A stretch of 64,000 nt of DNA from CBDFKV01 sp965249035 (GCA_965249035.1 CBDFKV010000007.1:806001-870000), one strand, 5' to 3'; positions 9,579 through 19,293 are shown, numbered from the stretch's first letter. Made by a program: numbers and translations. Notes: generated by a model not told the origin, from the letters alone.

Positions 9579-10175
9579 TTATGCTTTATCCCAAACCAGC
9601 AAACGGTTATTTGATGGCATCATGATAGGCTCACGCATCCTTAAGCCAGCAGCATCACCCCAGCACTTTAAGTCAGCCGTATCTCTGATCCCAAAGTGTT
9701 CATTCTGCTGACGCAGGCTTTGGTCAAATTGTTGGTTGCCTAAACCCGTATGTCGCCCTTCTTCCTTGAATGGGCCGTATACCACTAATAAACCATTCGT
9801 AGACAAAACTTTGGCCATATTCTGCAGAGCATCGGCAATCCTGTCTTCAGGAAACATGTGCAAGACATTAGCCATAAAAGCGGCGTCATAATGGCCGGCA
9901 GGCCACTGTTCATCGACCAAACTCAACGTGATAGGCACACACAGATTAGTGCTGGCTTCAAGATGTGACAGATAAGCTATTTGGCTAGGTTGCTCCGAAG
10001 GCTGCCAAATTAAATGGGGTAGTTTTTCTGAGAAATAAGCGGCATGAGCACCCACCCCACTACCTATTTCAAGGACCTTGCTTGTCGATGCAAACAATTG
10101 CCTTAGTTGCGCCAAGATAGGCTCTCGGTTCCGCATGGCTGCAGAGGTTGACGGCTGTAAGTTATACGGAGACAT
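9579..10175 (-). CDS. DUF938-family SAM-dependent methyltransferase-like protein
   Basis: A 198-residue protein of the DUF938/UPF0585 family: starts SPYNLQPSTSAAMRNREPIL, a class I methyltransferase glycine motif VLEIGSGVGAHAAYF, then HLIWQPSEQ and LLVVYGPFKEEG. The frame is open further upstream into fghA, but ATG 10175 matches the family's usual start and lies 7 bases after the fghA stop, with a weak AGGGAT upstream. It is the last gene of a probable frmA-fghA-DUF938 transcription unit. The substrate of this family is not known to me. Confidence 0.85.
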   Translation of the reverse strand: MSPYNLQPSTSAAMRNREPILAQLRQLFASTSKVLEIGSGVGAHAAYFSEKLPHLIWQPSEQPSQIAYLSHLEASTNLCVPITLSLVDEQWPAGHYDAAFMANVLHMFPEDRIADALQNMAKVLSTNGLLVVYGPFKEEGRHTGLGNQQFDQSLRQQNEHFGIRDTADLKCWGDAAGLRMREPIMMPSNNRLLVWDKA

Positions 10176-10182
10176 CGTATCC

Positions 10183-11028
10183 CTACGAAGGCCGTAAATA
10201 ACGCGCGTGATGAGCAATATGATCGGCCATAAACGTTTGGATAAAATAATAGCTATGGTCATAACCTGGCTGCATTCTTAACTCCAACGGCTGCCCATTG
10301 GCCTCACAGGCAGCCTTGAATAAATGTGGGTGTAACTCTTGCTCCAGAAAATTATCGGCTTCGCCTTGATCGATCAGTATTTTGTTTTGCTGCTTGCCGG
10401 CCAAAATAAGTTCAGTGGCGTCATGCTTAGCCCATTCAGCCGTATCCTCACCTAAATAATGGCTCAGCGCCTTGGTGCCCCAAGGGCATTTTATTGGCGA
10501 ACAAATGGGCGAAAAGGCCGAAACCGATTGATAAATATAAGGATATTTCAGGGCTAGTGTTAATGCCCCATGCCCACCCATTGAATGCCCAAAAATGCCA
10601 GCAGTATCCGTAATGGTGGGGAAATTATGATTAATCAGGCCACGCAATTCATCGATGACATACGTCTCCATTTGATAATTCTTCGACCACGGTGCCTGAC
10701 TGGCATTCAAATAGAATCCTGCTCCAGACCCAAAATCCCAGTCATCATCTTCGCCGTCAATACCGGCACCACGTGGGCTGGTATCCGGCATGACCAGCAT
10801 CAAACCCTGCTCGGCAGCAAACCGTTGCGCTCCCGCCTTGATGGTGGCAGTTTCCTCGGTACACGTCAGGCCTGCCAAGTAATACAAAGCCGGCACTTTG
10901 TGCTGCGCGCTCTGGGGCGGTTGGAAAACCGCAAATTGCATCGCGGTACCGGTTGCGGTTGATTGGTGGCGATAAAACCCTTGGGTGCCGCCAAAGCAAT
11001 GCTGTTCAGAGAGTATTTCTAATGACAT
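10183..11028 (-). CDS. fghA: S-formylglutathione hydrolase
   Basis: A 281-residue esterase-D-family alpha/beta hydrolase that splits S-formylglutathione into formate and glutathione, the last step of glutathione-dependent formaldehyde detoxification in the cytoplasm. The catalytic triad is visible: Ser149 in GHSMGGHGAL, Asp225 in QGEADNFL and His258 in GYDHSYYFI. The oxyanion-region segment YYLAGLTCTEET is also typical. Length is normal for the family. It follows frmA by 94 bases on the same strand. Confidence 0.97.
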   Translation of the reverse strand: MSLEILSEQHCFGGTQGFYRHQSTATGTAMQFAVFQPPQSAQHKVPALYYLAGLTCTEETATIKAGAQRFAAEQGLMLVMPDTSPRGAGIDGEDDDWDFGSGAGFYLNASQAPWSKNYQMETYVIDELRGLINHNFPTITDTAGIFGHSMGGHGALTLALKYPYIYQSVSAFSPICSPIKCPWGTKALSHYLGEDTAEWAKHDATELILAGKQQNKILIDQGEADNFLEQELHPHLFKAACEANGQPLELRMQPGYDHSYYFIQTFMADHIAHHARYLRPS

Positions 11029-11122
11029 AGGCTCAAACCGTGATAACCAGCAGCGGCATTGATCGCGCCGCTACTACGAGAGTTAAAAATGGAGACAATG
11101 GAGGCAAAGAATACTTCCGTCG

Positions 11123-12232
11123 CTAGAACAATACCACGCCGCGAATCGACTCGCCTGAATGCATTAAATCAAAGCCTTTGTTGATATCTTCCAACGGCAT
11201 GGTGTGGGTGATCAAACTATCAATCTCAATCTTGCCCTCCATATACCAATCAACGATCTTGGGCACATCAGTGCGGCCACGTGCGCCACCAAAGGCCGTA
11301 CCTTTCCAAACCCGCCCAGTCACCAGCTGAAATGGTCGGGTCGCTATTTCCTGCCCCGCACCCGCCACCCCAACGATGATGCTTTCACCCCAACCTTTAT
11401 GGCAACACTCCAAAGCCTGTCGCATTAAATTGACATTACCAACGCACTCAAAACTGTAATCTGCGCCGCCTTTGGTTAAATCAACCAAATAAGGCACCAA
11501 ATCTCCATCAACCTCATTGGGATTAACAAAGTGGGTCATACCGAATTGCTCACCCATAGCCTTGCGATCCGGGTTGATATCCACACCGACGATGATGTCC
11601 GCTCCAACCATCCGCAAACCCTGAATTACGTTGAGACCAATCCCACCCAGCCCAAATACGACACAGTTAGCGCCAGCCTCGACTTTGGCGGTATTGATCA
11701 CTGCACCGATGCCGGTTGTCACGCCACAACCGATGTAACAAATCTTGTCAAACGGCGCATCTTCGCGCACCTTAGCCACCGCTATTTCTGGCAAAACGGT
11801 ATAGTTAGAAAAGGTCGACGTTCCCATATAATGAAAGATACGATCATTGCCAATTCTAAAGCGGCTGCTACCATCCGGCATCACGCCTTGGCCTTGGGTG
11901 GTTCTAATCGCTTGACATAAATTGGTTTTGCCGCTGGTGCAGTATTCACATTCGCGGCACTCTGGCGTATACAGCGGAATGACATGATCGCCCGGCTTTA
12001 GGCTGGTTACGCCTTTACCGACATCAACTACAATCCCGGCACCCTCATGCCCAAGAATGGCAGGAAATAGTCCCTCTGGGTCTGCTCCCGAGCGGGTAAA
12101 TTCATCGGTATGACAAATGCCCGTCGCTTTAATTTCAATCAATACCTCACCAGCTCTGGGACCATCCAGCTCAACGGTTTCTATCGACAGTGGTTGTCCA
12201 GCTTTAAAAGCAATCGCGGCTTTGGTTTGCAT
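11123..12232 (-). CDS. frmA: S-(hydroxymethyl)glutathione dehydrogenase / class III alcohol dehydrogenase
   Basis: A 369-residue zinc enzyme that oxidises the formaldehyde-glutathione adduct to S-formylglutathione with NAD(P)+. Catalytic zinc ligands are Cys40 (GICHTDE), His62 (GHEGAG) and Cys169 (CGVTTGIG). The structural zinc is held by Cys92, Cys95, Cys98 and Cys106. The Rossmann motif GLGGIG follows. It leads the unit with fghA and is divergent from a TetR regulator. A good promoter containing an inverted repeat lies 109-137 bases upstream. Confidence 0.97.
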   Translation of the reverse strand: MQTKAAIAFKAGQPLSIETVELDGPRAGEVLIEIKATGICHTDEFTRSGADPEGLFPAILGHEGAGIVVDVGKGVTSLKPGDHVIPLYTPECRECEYCTSGKTNLCQAIRTTQGQGVMPDGSSRFRIGNDRIFHYMGTSTFSNYTVLPEIAVAKVREDAPFDKICYIGCGVTTGIGAVINTAKVEAGANCVVFGLGGIGLNVIQGLRMVGADIIVGVDINPDRKAMGEQFGMTHFVNPNEVDGDLVPYLVDLTKGGADYSFECVGNVNLMRQALECCHKGWGESIIVGVAGAGQEIATRPFQLVTGRVWKGTAFGGARGRTDVPKIVDWYMEGKIEIDSLITHTMPLEDINKGFDLMHSGESIRGVVLF

Positions 12233-12340
12233 TATTGTTTACTCCAGAATGGGGATGTTTATGGACAATGAACTTGGTTGGATAGTACCAAACACGGCAA
12301 AAAATAGGGTGATGACGGAGACGAACTTTCGACCTTATAA

Positions 12341-12369
12341 AGGATAGAACGAATGTTCATTATTGTCAA
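12341..12369 (-). promoter_or_regulatory. frmA promoter with an inverted repeat in the spacer
   Basis: Read on the minus strand: TTGACA (12369-12364), 17-bp spacer, TATCCT (12346-12341). The spacer contains GAAC-N4-GTTC (12347-12358), a small dyad placed where a TetR repressor would block RNA polymerase. The divergent TetR gene is the natural candidate binder; this is inferred. Confidence 0.55.
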
Positions 12370-12510
12370 TTACAAAGCCCCTCATTGGTCAATGATCACA
12401 GTGGCGAAAAGCATCGATATTCGCTAGAAAGCTCACTGCAATGAGGGTTCATTTCGGAGCAGCACTTGCAGTACAATACTTAAGGATCAACGTAATTCTT
12501 GGAAGCCCAT

Positions 12511-13170
12511 ATGCCCTATCTCAACAAGCTCGCCCCGGACCCAGAACCGCTGGATTGTCGCATCTTGACCGCCGCGCTGGATCTATTTGTTGAGCGTGGC
12601 TATCACAGTGTATCAGTGCATGATATCCAAAAGAACGCCAACGTCAGCATTGGGTCGATATACAGTCACTTTGGCGGCAAAGAAGGTGTGGCGAAAAAGC
12701 TCTACTATCACCTATTACAAGAATTCGAAGAAATGGTAACCGACGTGATCAAGCGGGATATCAGCAACCGTGAGCGTTGCAATACAATCATTGAAAAACT
12801 GTTTGAATACACCGAAACACGGCGCAACATCATCGCTTACATGCTGCACGCCAAGCACCGTGAGTTTCTCAACGATGAGCCACCGATTTGCAGCTCTACG
12901 CCCTTTATTGCCATGCGCGGCATCGTTCAGGATGGAATGGAGGCAGGTGAAATTCGCCAGGCCGATCCGTGGGTCGTTGCAGCCAGTGTTTTCGGTGGTG
13001 CCATACGGATGATTCACCTGCGTCTCGATGGTGTCATTGAAGCACCCTTACCTACCCTATACGAACAAGTGGTAGATTGCATGTGGCAAGGGATGGAGCC
13101 CGTTTTAACTGCTGCAAATACTGAACTCCGATCTCTTAGCACCACTGTGCAGAACAGTGCCAAAGCCTAA
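12511..13170 (+). CDS. TetR-family transcriptional regulator
   Basis: A 219-residue TetR regulator. Residues 15-60 form the DNA-binding helix-turn-helix (RILTAALDLFVERGYHSVSV, then IQKNANVSIGSIYSHFGGKE), and the rest is an all-helical ligand domain containing a short Cys/His-bearing stretch (LHAKHREFLNDEPPICSS). ATG 12511 is preferred over TTG 12499 because GGAAG lies five bases upstream. It is divergent from frmA-fghA, so it probably represses formaldehyde detoxification and responds to formaldehyde or an adduct. That assignment is by position. Confidence 0.88.
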   Translation: MPYLNKLAPDPEPLDCRILTAALDLFVERGYHSVSVHDIQKNANVSIGSIYSHFGGKEGVAKKLYYHLLQEFEEMVTDVIKRDISNRERCNTIIEKLFEYTETRRNIIAYMLHAKHREFLNDEPPICSSTPFIAMRGIVQDGMEAGEIRQADPWVVAASVFGGAIRMIHLRLDGVIEAPLPTLYEQVVDCMWQGMEPVLTAANTELRSLSTTVQNSAKA

Positions 13171-13217
13171 CTCCAAATACAGCATTTAGTTAACCAGCGG
13201 AGGCTGAATAATAAGAA

Positions 13218-13994
13218 ATGCCCCCTTCACAATCGGAACCCGGTAACACTTCATTACCCTTTGTCAGTTGCGTTTGCGTCACTTTTGCCCGGCCAGAGCT
13301 ATTGGCAGAAGCCATCGAGTGTTTTCTTCGCCAGAATTATCAAGGTCAGAAAGAATTAGTTATCCTAAATGACTTCGATGAACAAACGATTGTGTTCGAT
13401 CACCCTGAAGTGCATGTTTTTAATATCTCTCGCAAGTTCTGCTCACTCGGCGAAAAGCGAAATGCGGCAACAGCGCTTGCTCGTGGTGAGGTCATTTTCC
13501 CTTGGGATGACGATGATATCTATCTACCCTTTCGCTTAACTCAATCGGCAAACCAATTGGCGGCGCTCAACAGACCCTACTATAAGCCAAAAACTGCTTT
13601 TTATTGGAATAGCGGGACGATCAATGAGCTGTCAGCTAATAGTTTTCATGCCCAAAGTTGTTATACAAAACAACTATTTGATGATATTGGTGGATACCCG
13701 CCCATCGGAGCGGGGGAAGATATCGCCTTTGATACGAAAGTACATCAACTTCTAGCGCACGATATCAGCACACCAGAACCGATAGAGCGGAACTACTATA
13801 TCTACCGTTGGGGTGGCACCGACAGCTATCACCTCAGTGCGTTAGACCAATCCAGCGGAGAAAAGGATGTCTATATACAATATAAAGCTGCGGCGAAACT
13901 CAAGTTAGTCAAAACTGGAGAAATAGGGATAGAGTCACAATGGCATCAGGATTACGTTGAACTAGTCGAAAATTTTATTACTACCACAACCTAG
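13218..13994 (+). CDS. Glycosyltransferase family 2 protein
   Basis: A 258-residue GT-A enzyme. The nucleotide-binding start VSCVCVTFARPELLAEAI, then the region GEKRNAATALARGEVIFPWDDDD with its metal-binding DDDD, and a later GAGEDIAFDTKV acidic motif near the catalytic base position are all visible. There is no transmembrane segment. It stands alone after the TetR gene and convergent to the beta-propeller gene, so no pathway can be assigned. Confidence 0.85.
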   Translation: MPPSQSEPGNTSLPFVSCVCVTFARPELLAEAIECFLRQNYQGQKELVILNDFDEQTIVFDHPEVHVFNISRKFCSLGEKRNAATALARGEVIFPWDDDDIYLPFRLTQSANQLAALNRPYYKPKTAFYWNSGTINELSANSFHAQSCYTKQLFDDIGGYPPIGAGEDIAFDTKVHQLLAHDISTPEPIERNYYIYRWGGTDSYHLSALDQSSGEKDVYIQYKAAAKLKLVKTGEIGIESQWHQDYVELVENFITTTT

Positions 13995-14037
13995 ACAACA
14001 GGCTGAGATATTTTCCTAGTCAGTTATTAATTCGTCA

Positions 14038-14063
14038 ACAACTCCTTCACACAACTCCTTCAC
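14038..14063. repeat. Tandem 13-bp direct repeat
   Basis: ACAACTCCTTCAC occurs twice without a gap (14038-14050 and 14051-14063) in the short convergent interval between the GT2 and beta-propeller genes. It probably arose by slippage. Confidence 0.7.
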
Positions 14064-14076
14064 AGAGATTGTAAAG

Positions 14077-15180
14077 CTAATTGAGCAAGCTTAATTCGCC
14101 ATTTCTGCCTAGAACAAAGTAACGATCGCTGCTTATTTCAGGGGCTACTCTTGGCCGGTCTAGGGGTTCAGTCTTCCACAAAAGTTGGCCTGTATCCACT
14201 GTCATACAATAAAGGCGATTGTTATTGCCTTGGAAATACAGATCATGGCCTCGAACGACTGGTGCCGTTCGTGGGGCGTTAAACACGCCTTCCAGCGGTG
14301 CTCTAAATTTGGCCGTGCCTGATTTGGCCTCAACTGCATGAACAAAGGCGTTATCACTTCCAAAATAGAGGGTGCCATTGTCTAATGTGAATCCTGGCGA
14401 CCAGTTTTCAGTCGAGTATTTCCACACTTCATCACCATCGCTAATATCTAGCGCAAACAACGCGTCGGCATACGCCAGAAAATATAAGTGTGTGTCATCT
14501 ATTGCCAGTGACTTGATAAAGCCTTCCTTACGGCTGACTGTCCACTTCAGCTCGCCGCTATGTTTTGACACTGCATAAAACTGGCTGTAACCCCCTTCAT
14601 CAATATCTGCCTCTCCTGGGCCTGCGAGGCGACTCCCCGCAAATACCACACGGTCCTGATTAACAGCAGGAGTAACCTGCGTATACGTGTCCGTTTCAAA
14701 AGTCCACAATGGCTCACCACTGATTACATCAAACCCATACGCCCAAGCTTTCCGACTGGGTTGGGGTGATATACCTGGGCCTACAAATGCTGTACCCACA
14801 AATAAATGGTTCCCAGCAATCGTTGGTGGCCATAACAATTCACCCACCAGCTCCTGCTGCCACAGCAGGCTCCCATCGATGATAGACATCACAATGACTT
14901 TGTTGGGAGAACCCACAGCAACTAGCGCGGTAGAAGTAGCGAGCGATCGCGGCCAAAACCCCTCTCGATGCTCTACTAGCCAATTCTGTTTACCGGTATC
15001 AGCATCGAGGGCTACTACCGCCTTCTCAGTGAGAACTACCAATTGGTCGCCGACCAATGCCATTGAAGCGGGACTATTTGAAGAAATACTAATCTTCCAA
15101 TCAAGAATTGGTGCAAGCCCTTCGGAGGCTTGCAAGACTAATGGCATGCTGAGTAGGCAGACAAATAGAGCCTTTAACAT
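14077..15180 (-). CDS. Exported PQQ-type beta-propeller repeat protein
   Basis: A 367-residue protein starting MLKALFVCLLSMPLVLQAS, a clear Sec signal peptide; an upstream in-frame ATG at 15195 would add five residues. The rest is a chain of PQQ-like blades with the pattern 'ALDADTGK..W', 'SGELKWTV', 'DISDGDEVWKY', 'DTGQLLWKT', each ending in Trp. No lipobox is seen, so it is probably soluble in the periplasm. It lies 53 bases behind the octaheme cytochrome gene on the same strand. It could be a scaffold or a PQQ-free relative of dehydrogenase propellers; no catalytic residues can be assigned. Confidence 0.82.
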   Translation of the reverse strand: MLKALFVCLLSMPLVLQASEGLAPILDWKISISSNSPASMALVGDQLVVLTEKAVVALDADTGKQNWLVEHREGFWPRSLATSTALVAVGSPNKVIVMSIIDGSLLWQQELVGELLWPPTIAGNHLFVGTAFVGPGISPQPSRKAWAYGFDVISGEPLWTFETDTYTQVTPAVNQDRVVFAGSRLAGPGEADIDEGGYSQFYAVSKHSGELKWTVSRKEGFIKSLAIDDTHLYFLAYADALFALDISDGDEVWKYSTENWSPGFTLDNGTLYFGSDNAFVHAVEAKSGTAKFRAPLEGVFNAPRTAPVVRGHDLYFQGNNNRLYCMTVDTGQLLWKTEPLDRPRVAPEISSDRYFVLGRNGELSLLN

Positions 15181-15233
15181 GCCAATACCGGCCAATAAAC
15201 CATCACTACTGAGATTCCACCGGCGAGCCTTAG

Positions 15234-18200
15234 CTAGTCACTTGAGCTGGCGATATCAAGCAAATATTGAACCACGATATCAATTTCTTCGGTCGACAGT
15301 AGCTCGGCAATATTAGTTGGCATCATACCCAATTTGGCTTGATATTTTTCTGCAGCAAACGCACTCGGATCCGAAATTGAGGTGCGGATATAATCTTCCG
15401 CGCTCATGCCATCAATACGAGAACCTGCCATTTTGCCAATCTCTTCCCAGCTAGGGCCAATTTTCCCACCACGCCCTATTGATTCAATCCGGTGGCAAGC
15501 AAAGCACCCACCCTTTTCCGCTAAAGCGACAATAACTTGCGATTTATCGTCAGATGACCCCCCGACTTTACTTCGAATATAGCTCACCAGTTGCCATATT
15601 TGATCATCTTTCAAAGCGCCACCCCAAGCCGGCATTCCGGAATAGAATGGCGGCGCCGCGCCTCCCTCTTTAATTCGCCAAAACAGGTAGGTGTCCGTCA
15701 TAAATGATAGACCCATCAAATTGGGATCGGTAAGGTCTACCGGCTTTGGCAGCAACCCTTTGCTGAATTTTCCATTGCCATCGAGGCTTTTTCCGTGGCA
15801 CTCGTAGCAATCCTGCTTCTCGAAAACCTTTTCCCCGCTAGTAATGGCATCAGCATTGTCAGCGAAGGGGTTCTTGAGATTAGAATAGTTCGCTGGCAGT
15901 TGTGCATTCCATTCTTCCACTCGAATTTCCGCCAATGCAGCCGCAACATCTACTGGCGTAGAACTCACCGCATATGGCACCTCTCTGCTTACAGTTACTG
16001 TTTTGGTAAAGCCGCCCGAATTTGCCAGGTACAATGCAAACGCTCCTAGGGCGGCAATGAGTATACCGAGCAGCATGAGCAGTGTTTGTTTTCCGTTTGA
16101 CTCACTTGGCTTACGTAGTGCGAGTGAAATACCCGCAACTATCGCTCCTGCAATTAACGTAACAAGCCCCAAAAATGACCACACATTACTGTTATAGGTT
16201 GGGTTGCTTACACTTCTCGTTTCAGTTGGCTCAGGTAACGAAGAAGCCACTTGTTGAATAGAAGTATTTGTATTTGTAGCCGTTTCTTCACCAGCAGCAG
16301 CATTCTCGTTAACCGCTGCCACAGATTCAGTCGTTGCAACAATACTACCTATTCGTATCAGCGCACCATCTCGATTACCTTCCTCAATATCAAATTCCCA
16401 GCCAGGCGGCATCCGGTTATCGCGCAAACGACCGCGTAGCTTAGATGCATGCCAATCACCGGGAGCCACGATCGCTACTCCGGGCGGCTTAGATAAGACA
16501 TCACCACCGGTCATAATCCCGGCGTAACTGCTTAAATCCATTTCATGGCGCGAGTCTTCGCTGTTATCAAAATGGCATTCAACACAAGATTGAGAACCCT
16601 CAAACCAAATGTTTTCCTCGGTAAACAAGGGCAACACATCCGCGTCAAAACTGGCTTCGTGTGCTTTGCCTTGTGCATCGTTCCAACTAAAGGCTCCCTC
16701 TGGCGCACCGGCATCGGTCCATGCACCGATTAAATCGACCGCATAAATGGTGCCGCCCTCTTTTTGCAAAAGCGGCCCATCTCGATTACCTTCCTCAATA
16801 TCAAACTCCCAGTCAGGCGGCATGCGATTGTTACGCAGGCGACTGCGCAGCTTTGAAGCATTCCAATCACTAGGGGTCACTATCGCTACTCCGGGTGGCT
16901 TAGACAAAACATCACCACCGGTCATAATCCCGGCATAACTGCTTAAATCCATCTCGTGGCGTGAGTCTTCACTGTTGTCAAAGTGGCACTCCGTGCAGGA
17001 TTGCGAACCCTTAAACCAAACATTTTCTTGGGTGAACAAGGGCAATATATCGGTATTAAACTCCGCATTGCACACCCGCCCATCTAAAGCCGTCAGTGTG
17101 AATGGCTCCTGCGAAGCCCCCGAATCCACCCACTGACCTATGGCGTCGACCGTGGTGATAGTACACTCGCCACTTTCGAACATAACAGCCATCGGATCGC
17201 TTTGAGTGGGCAGTTTCTTTCCCGCCTTAATAATGGGTCCATCTCGGTTGCCTTCCTCAATGTCAAATTCCCAGCCAGGCGGCATCCGATTATCGCGCAA
17301 TCGACCGCGTAGCTTTGACGCATGCCAATCACCGGGGGCCACGATCGCTACTCCGGGCGGCTTAGACAAGACATCACCACCGGTCATAATCCCGGCGTAA
17401 CTGCTTAAATCCATTTCATGGCGCGAGTCTTCACTATTATCAAAATGGCATTCGGTACACGCTTGTGAACCCTCAAACCAAATGTTGTCCTGGGTAAACA
17501 GGGGCAACACATCCATGTCGAAACTGGCTTCGTGCACATTGCCTTGGGCATCGTTCCAACTAAAGGCTCCTTCTGGTACACCGGCATCGACCCATGCACC
17601 AATTAAATCGACCGCATAAATAGTGCTGCCCTCTTTTTGCATAAGCGGCCCATCTCGATTACCTTCCTCAATATCAAACTCCCAGTCAGGCGGCATGCGA
17701 TTGTTACGCAAACGACTGCGCAGCTTTGAAGCATTCCAATCACCAGGGGTCACAATCGCTACTCCCGGTGGCTTAGACAAGACATCACCACCGGTCATGA
17801 TCCCGGCGTAACTGCTTAAATCCATTTCGTGACGCGAATCCTCGCTATTATCAAAGTGGCATTCAACGCAGGATTGCGAACTCTTAAACCAAACATTTTC
17901 TTGGGTAAATAAGGGTAAAACATCAGCGACAAAATCTCCTTCACATTGCGTATCTCCAGCATTTGGAAAAATAAATAGCCCTTCTTTTGCGCCTGAATCT
18001 ACCCAAGCACCGATCAAATCAACCGCATAGATTTCACATTCACCCGTAGAGAACACTGGCTTGGCCACTTCACCCGATTGCCCAGCACTGACTACTGGGC
18101 CATCCCTATTGCCTTCCTCAATATCAAACTCCCAACCGGGGGACATACGATTGTCTCGCAGCCGAGCACGCAGCTTAGACGCATGCCAATTTCCAGCTTC

Positions 18201-19034
18201 AATAATCGAGACCCCTGGCGGCTTAGACAAGACATCACCGCCGGTCATGATCCCGGCGTAACTGCTTAAGTCCATTTCATGCCGCGAATCTTCACTGTTA
18301 TCGAAATGACATTCAACACAGGATTGAGATCCCTCAAACCAAATGTTCTCTTGGGTAAAAAGTGGCAATATTTCGGTTTCAAAATCAGCAGAATGCTCTG
18401 CCCCTTCTGCGTCCTTCCAGCTAAATGCTCCGTTTGGAGCCCCGGCATCCGTCCAAGCACCTATCAGCTCAACCGCATAAATAGCACCGCCTTCTTTTTG
18501 CAGATGCGGCCCATCGCGATTGCCCTCTTCAATATCAAACTCCCAGCCTGGCGGCATGCGGTTGTCTCTGAGGCGGCCGCGTAATTTTGATGCATTCCAA
18601 TCCCCTGGATTAATGATCGCGACGCCCGGCGGTTTTGACAATACATCACCGCCGGTCATGATCCCCGTATAACTGCTCAAATCCATCTCGTGGCGCGAAT
18701 CTTCACTATTATCGAAATGGCATTCGATACAAGACTGTGAGCCCTCGAACCAGATAGATTCCTCGGTAAACAGTGGCAACACATCGTTATTGAAATCTCC
18801 GTTGCACTCCCTGCCATCTATCGCCTGAAACGGGAAGGGTTCTTCCGTAGCACCAGCATCTACCCATTCGCCAATCAAACCCACCGCTGAAATCTCGCAG
18901 GCGTCGGAGCTTGTAGAGTTATTGTTTAATGCTGAAGCTGTACCTGACGCAAATGACGGAAAACAAATGGCAATGGCTAGCAGCAGAAGGGTGCGGTAAA
19001 TATCAAAAAAGGCATTACGATCTTTCATGTTCAT
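15234..19034 (-). CDS. Octaheme c-type cytochrome with six heme-bearing repeats
   Basis: A 1266-residue exported protein with an excellent ribosome site (GGAGG five to six bases before ATG 19034) and a signal peptide. Six repeats of 137-154 residues each carry one heme motif (CIECH, CVECH, CVECH, CTECH, CTECH, CVECH) followed by HFDNSEDSRHEMDLSSY, GGDVLSKPPG and RMPPGWEFDIEEGNRDG. Odd repeats also have an extra Cys pair (C.I..V..IG.WVD and the Cys before DF), so the building block is a pair of repeats copied three times. Two transmembrane helices follow (near WSFLGLVTLIAGAIVAG and LLMLLGILIAALGAFALYL), then two classical cytochrome c domains (CYECH, CFACH). An out-in-out topology puts all eight hemes in the periplasm. 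It lies downstream of the hydrogenase operon and is a possible electron acceptor; that link is inference. Confidence 0.88.
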   Translation of the reverse strand: MNMKDRNAFFDIYRTLLLLAIAICFPSFASGTASALNNNSTSSDACEISAVGLIGEWVDAGATEEPFPFQAIDGRECNGDFNNDVLPLFTEESIWFEGSQSCIECHFDNSEDSRHEMDLSSYTGIMTGGDVLSKPPGVAIINPGDWNASKLRGRLRDNRMPPGWEFDIEEGNRDGPHLQKEGGAIYAVELIGAWTDAGAPNGAFSWKDAEGAEHSADFETEILPLFTQENIWFEGSQSCVECHFDNSEDSRHEMDLSSYAGIMTGGDVLSKPPGVSIIEAGNWHASKLRARLRDNRMSPGWEFDIEEGNRDGPVVSAGQSGEVAKPVFSTGECEIYAVDLIGAWVDSGAKEGLFIFPNAGDTQCEGDFVADVLPLFTQENVWFKSSQSCVECHFDNSEDSRHEMDLSSYAGIMTGGDVLSKPPGVAIVTPGDWNASKLRSRLRNNRMPPDWEFDIEEGNRDGPLMQKEGSTIYAVDLIGAWVDAGVPEGAFSWNDAQGNVHEASFDMDVLPLFTQDNIWFEGSQACTECHFDNSEDSRHEMDLSSYAGIMTGGDVLSKPPGVAIVAPGDWHASKLRGRLRDNRMPPGWEFDIEEGNRDGPIIKAGKKLPTQSDPMAVMFESGECTITTVDAIGQWVDSGASQEPFTLTALDGRVCNAEFNTDILPLFTQENVWFKGSQSCTECHFDNSEDSRHEMDLSSYAGIMTGGDVLSKPPGVAIVTPSDWNASKLRSRLRNNRMPPDWEFDIEEGNRDGPLLQKEGGTIYAVDLIGAWTDAGAPEGAFSWNDAQGKAHEASFDADVLPLFTEENIWFEGSQSCVECHFDNSEDSRHEMDLSSYAGIMTGGDVLSKPPGVAIVAPGDWHASKLRGRLRDNRMPPGWEFDIEEGNRDGALIRIGSIVATTESVAAVNENAAAGEETATNTNTSIQQVASSLPEPTETRSVSNPTYNSNVWSFLGLVTLIAGAIVAGISLALRKPSESNGKQTLLMLLGILIAALGAFALYLANSGGFTKTVTVSREVPYAVSSTPVDVAAALAEIRVEEWNAQLPANYSNLKNPFADNADAITSGEKVFEKQDCYECHGKSLDGNGKFSKGLLPKPVDLTDPNLMGLSFMTDTYLFWRIKEGGAAPPFYSGMPAWGGALKDDQIWQLVSYIRSKVGGSSDDKSQVIVALAEKGGCFACHRIESIGRGGKIGPSWEEIGKMAGSRIDGMSAEDYIRTSISDPSAFAAEKYQAKLGMMPTNIAELLSTEEIDIVVQYLLDIASSSD
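16360..18903 (-). repeat. Six tandem coding repeats (three two-unit blocks)
   Basis: The conserved GNRDG end of each unit falls near 18509, 18096, 17646, 17235, 16774 and 16361, giving spacings of about 413, 450, 411, 461 and 413 bp. The alternation of short and long units shows block duplication of about 860-875 bp. The nucleotide copies are very similar, with differences mainly at third positions, so recombination between them is likely. Confidence 0.9.
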
Positions 19035-19293
19035 GGCTTCCTCCTACTATTTTAATATTCCTCAATGGCCACTCTGTCACAAACGGCTTATCTGTTAATG
19101 CTAGAGTCAGTTTCATTATGCTACGAGCATCTACAATAGTCTACTAAATGTGTGGAAATAGTACGAATGGACAAAGGTCCAACAATTGTGCAGCGACAAG
19201 ACTCCATCAACCCGCTTGTCAGGTATCAGAATGATGGATCAAAAAGGGGTTCGAAACGTACCGACTTCAACCAGCGCGCTTGATAATGCGACT

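Noticed and set aside
16360..18903. Repeats in the cytochrome gene as a CRISPR or mobile element
   Set aside because: The units are about 410-460 bp, fully coding and carry heme motifs; there are no spacers.
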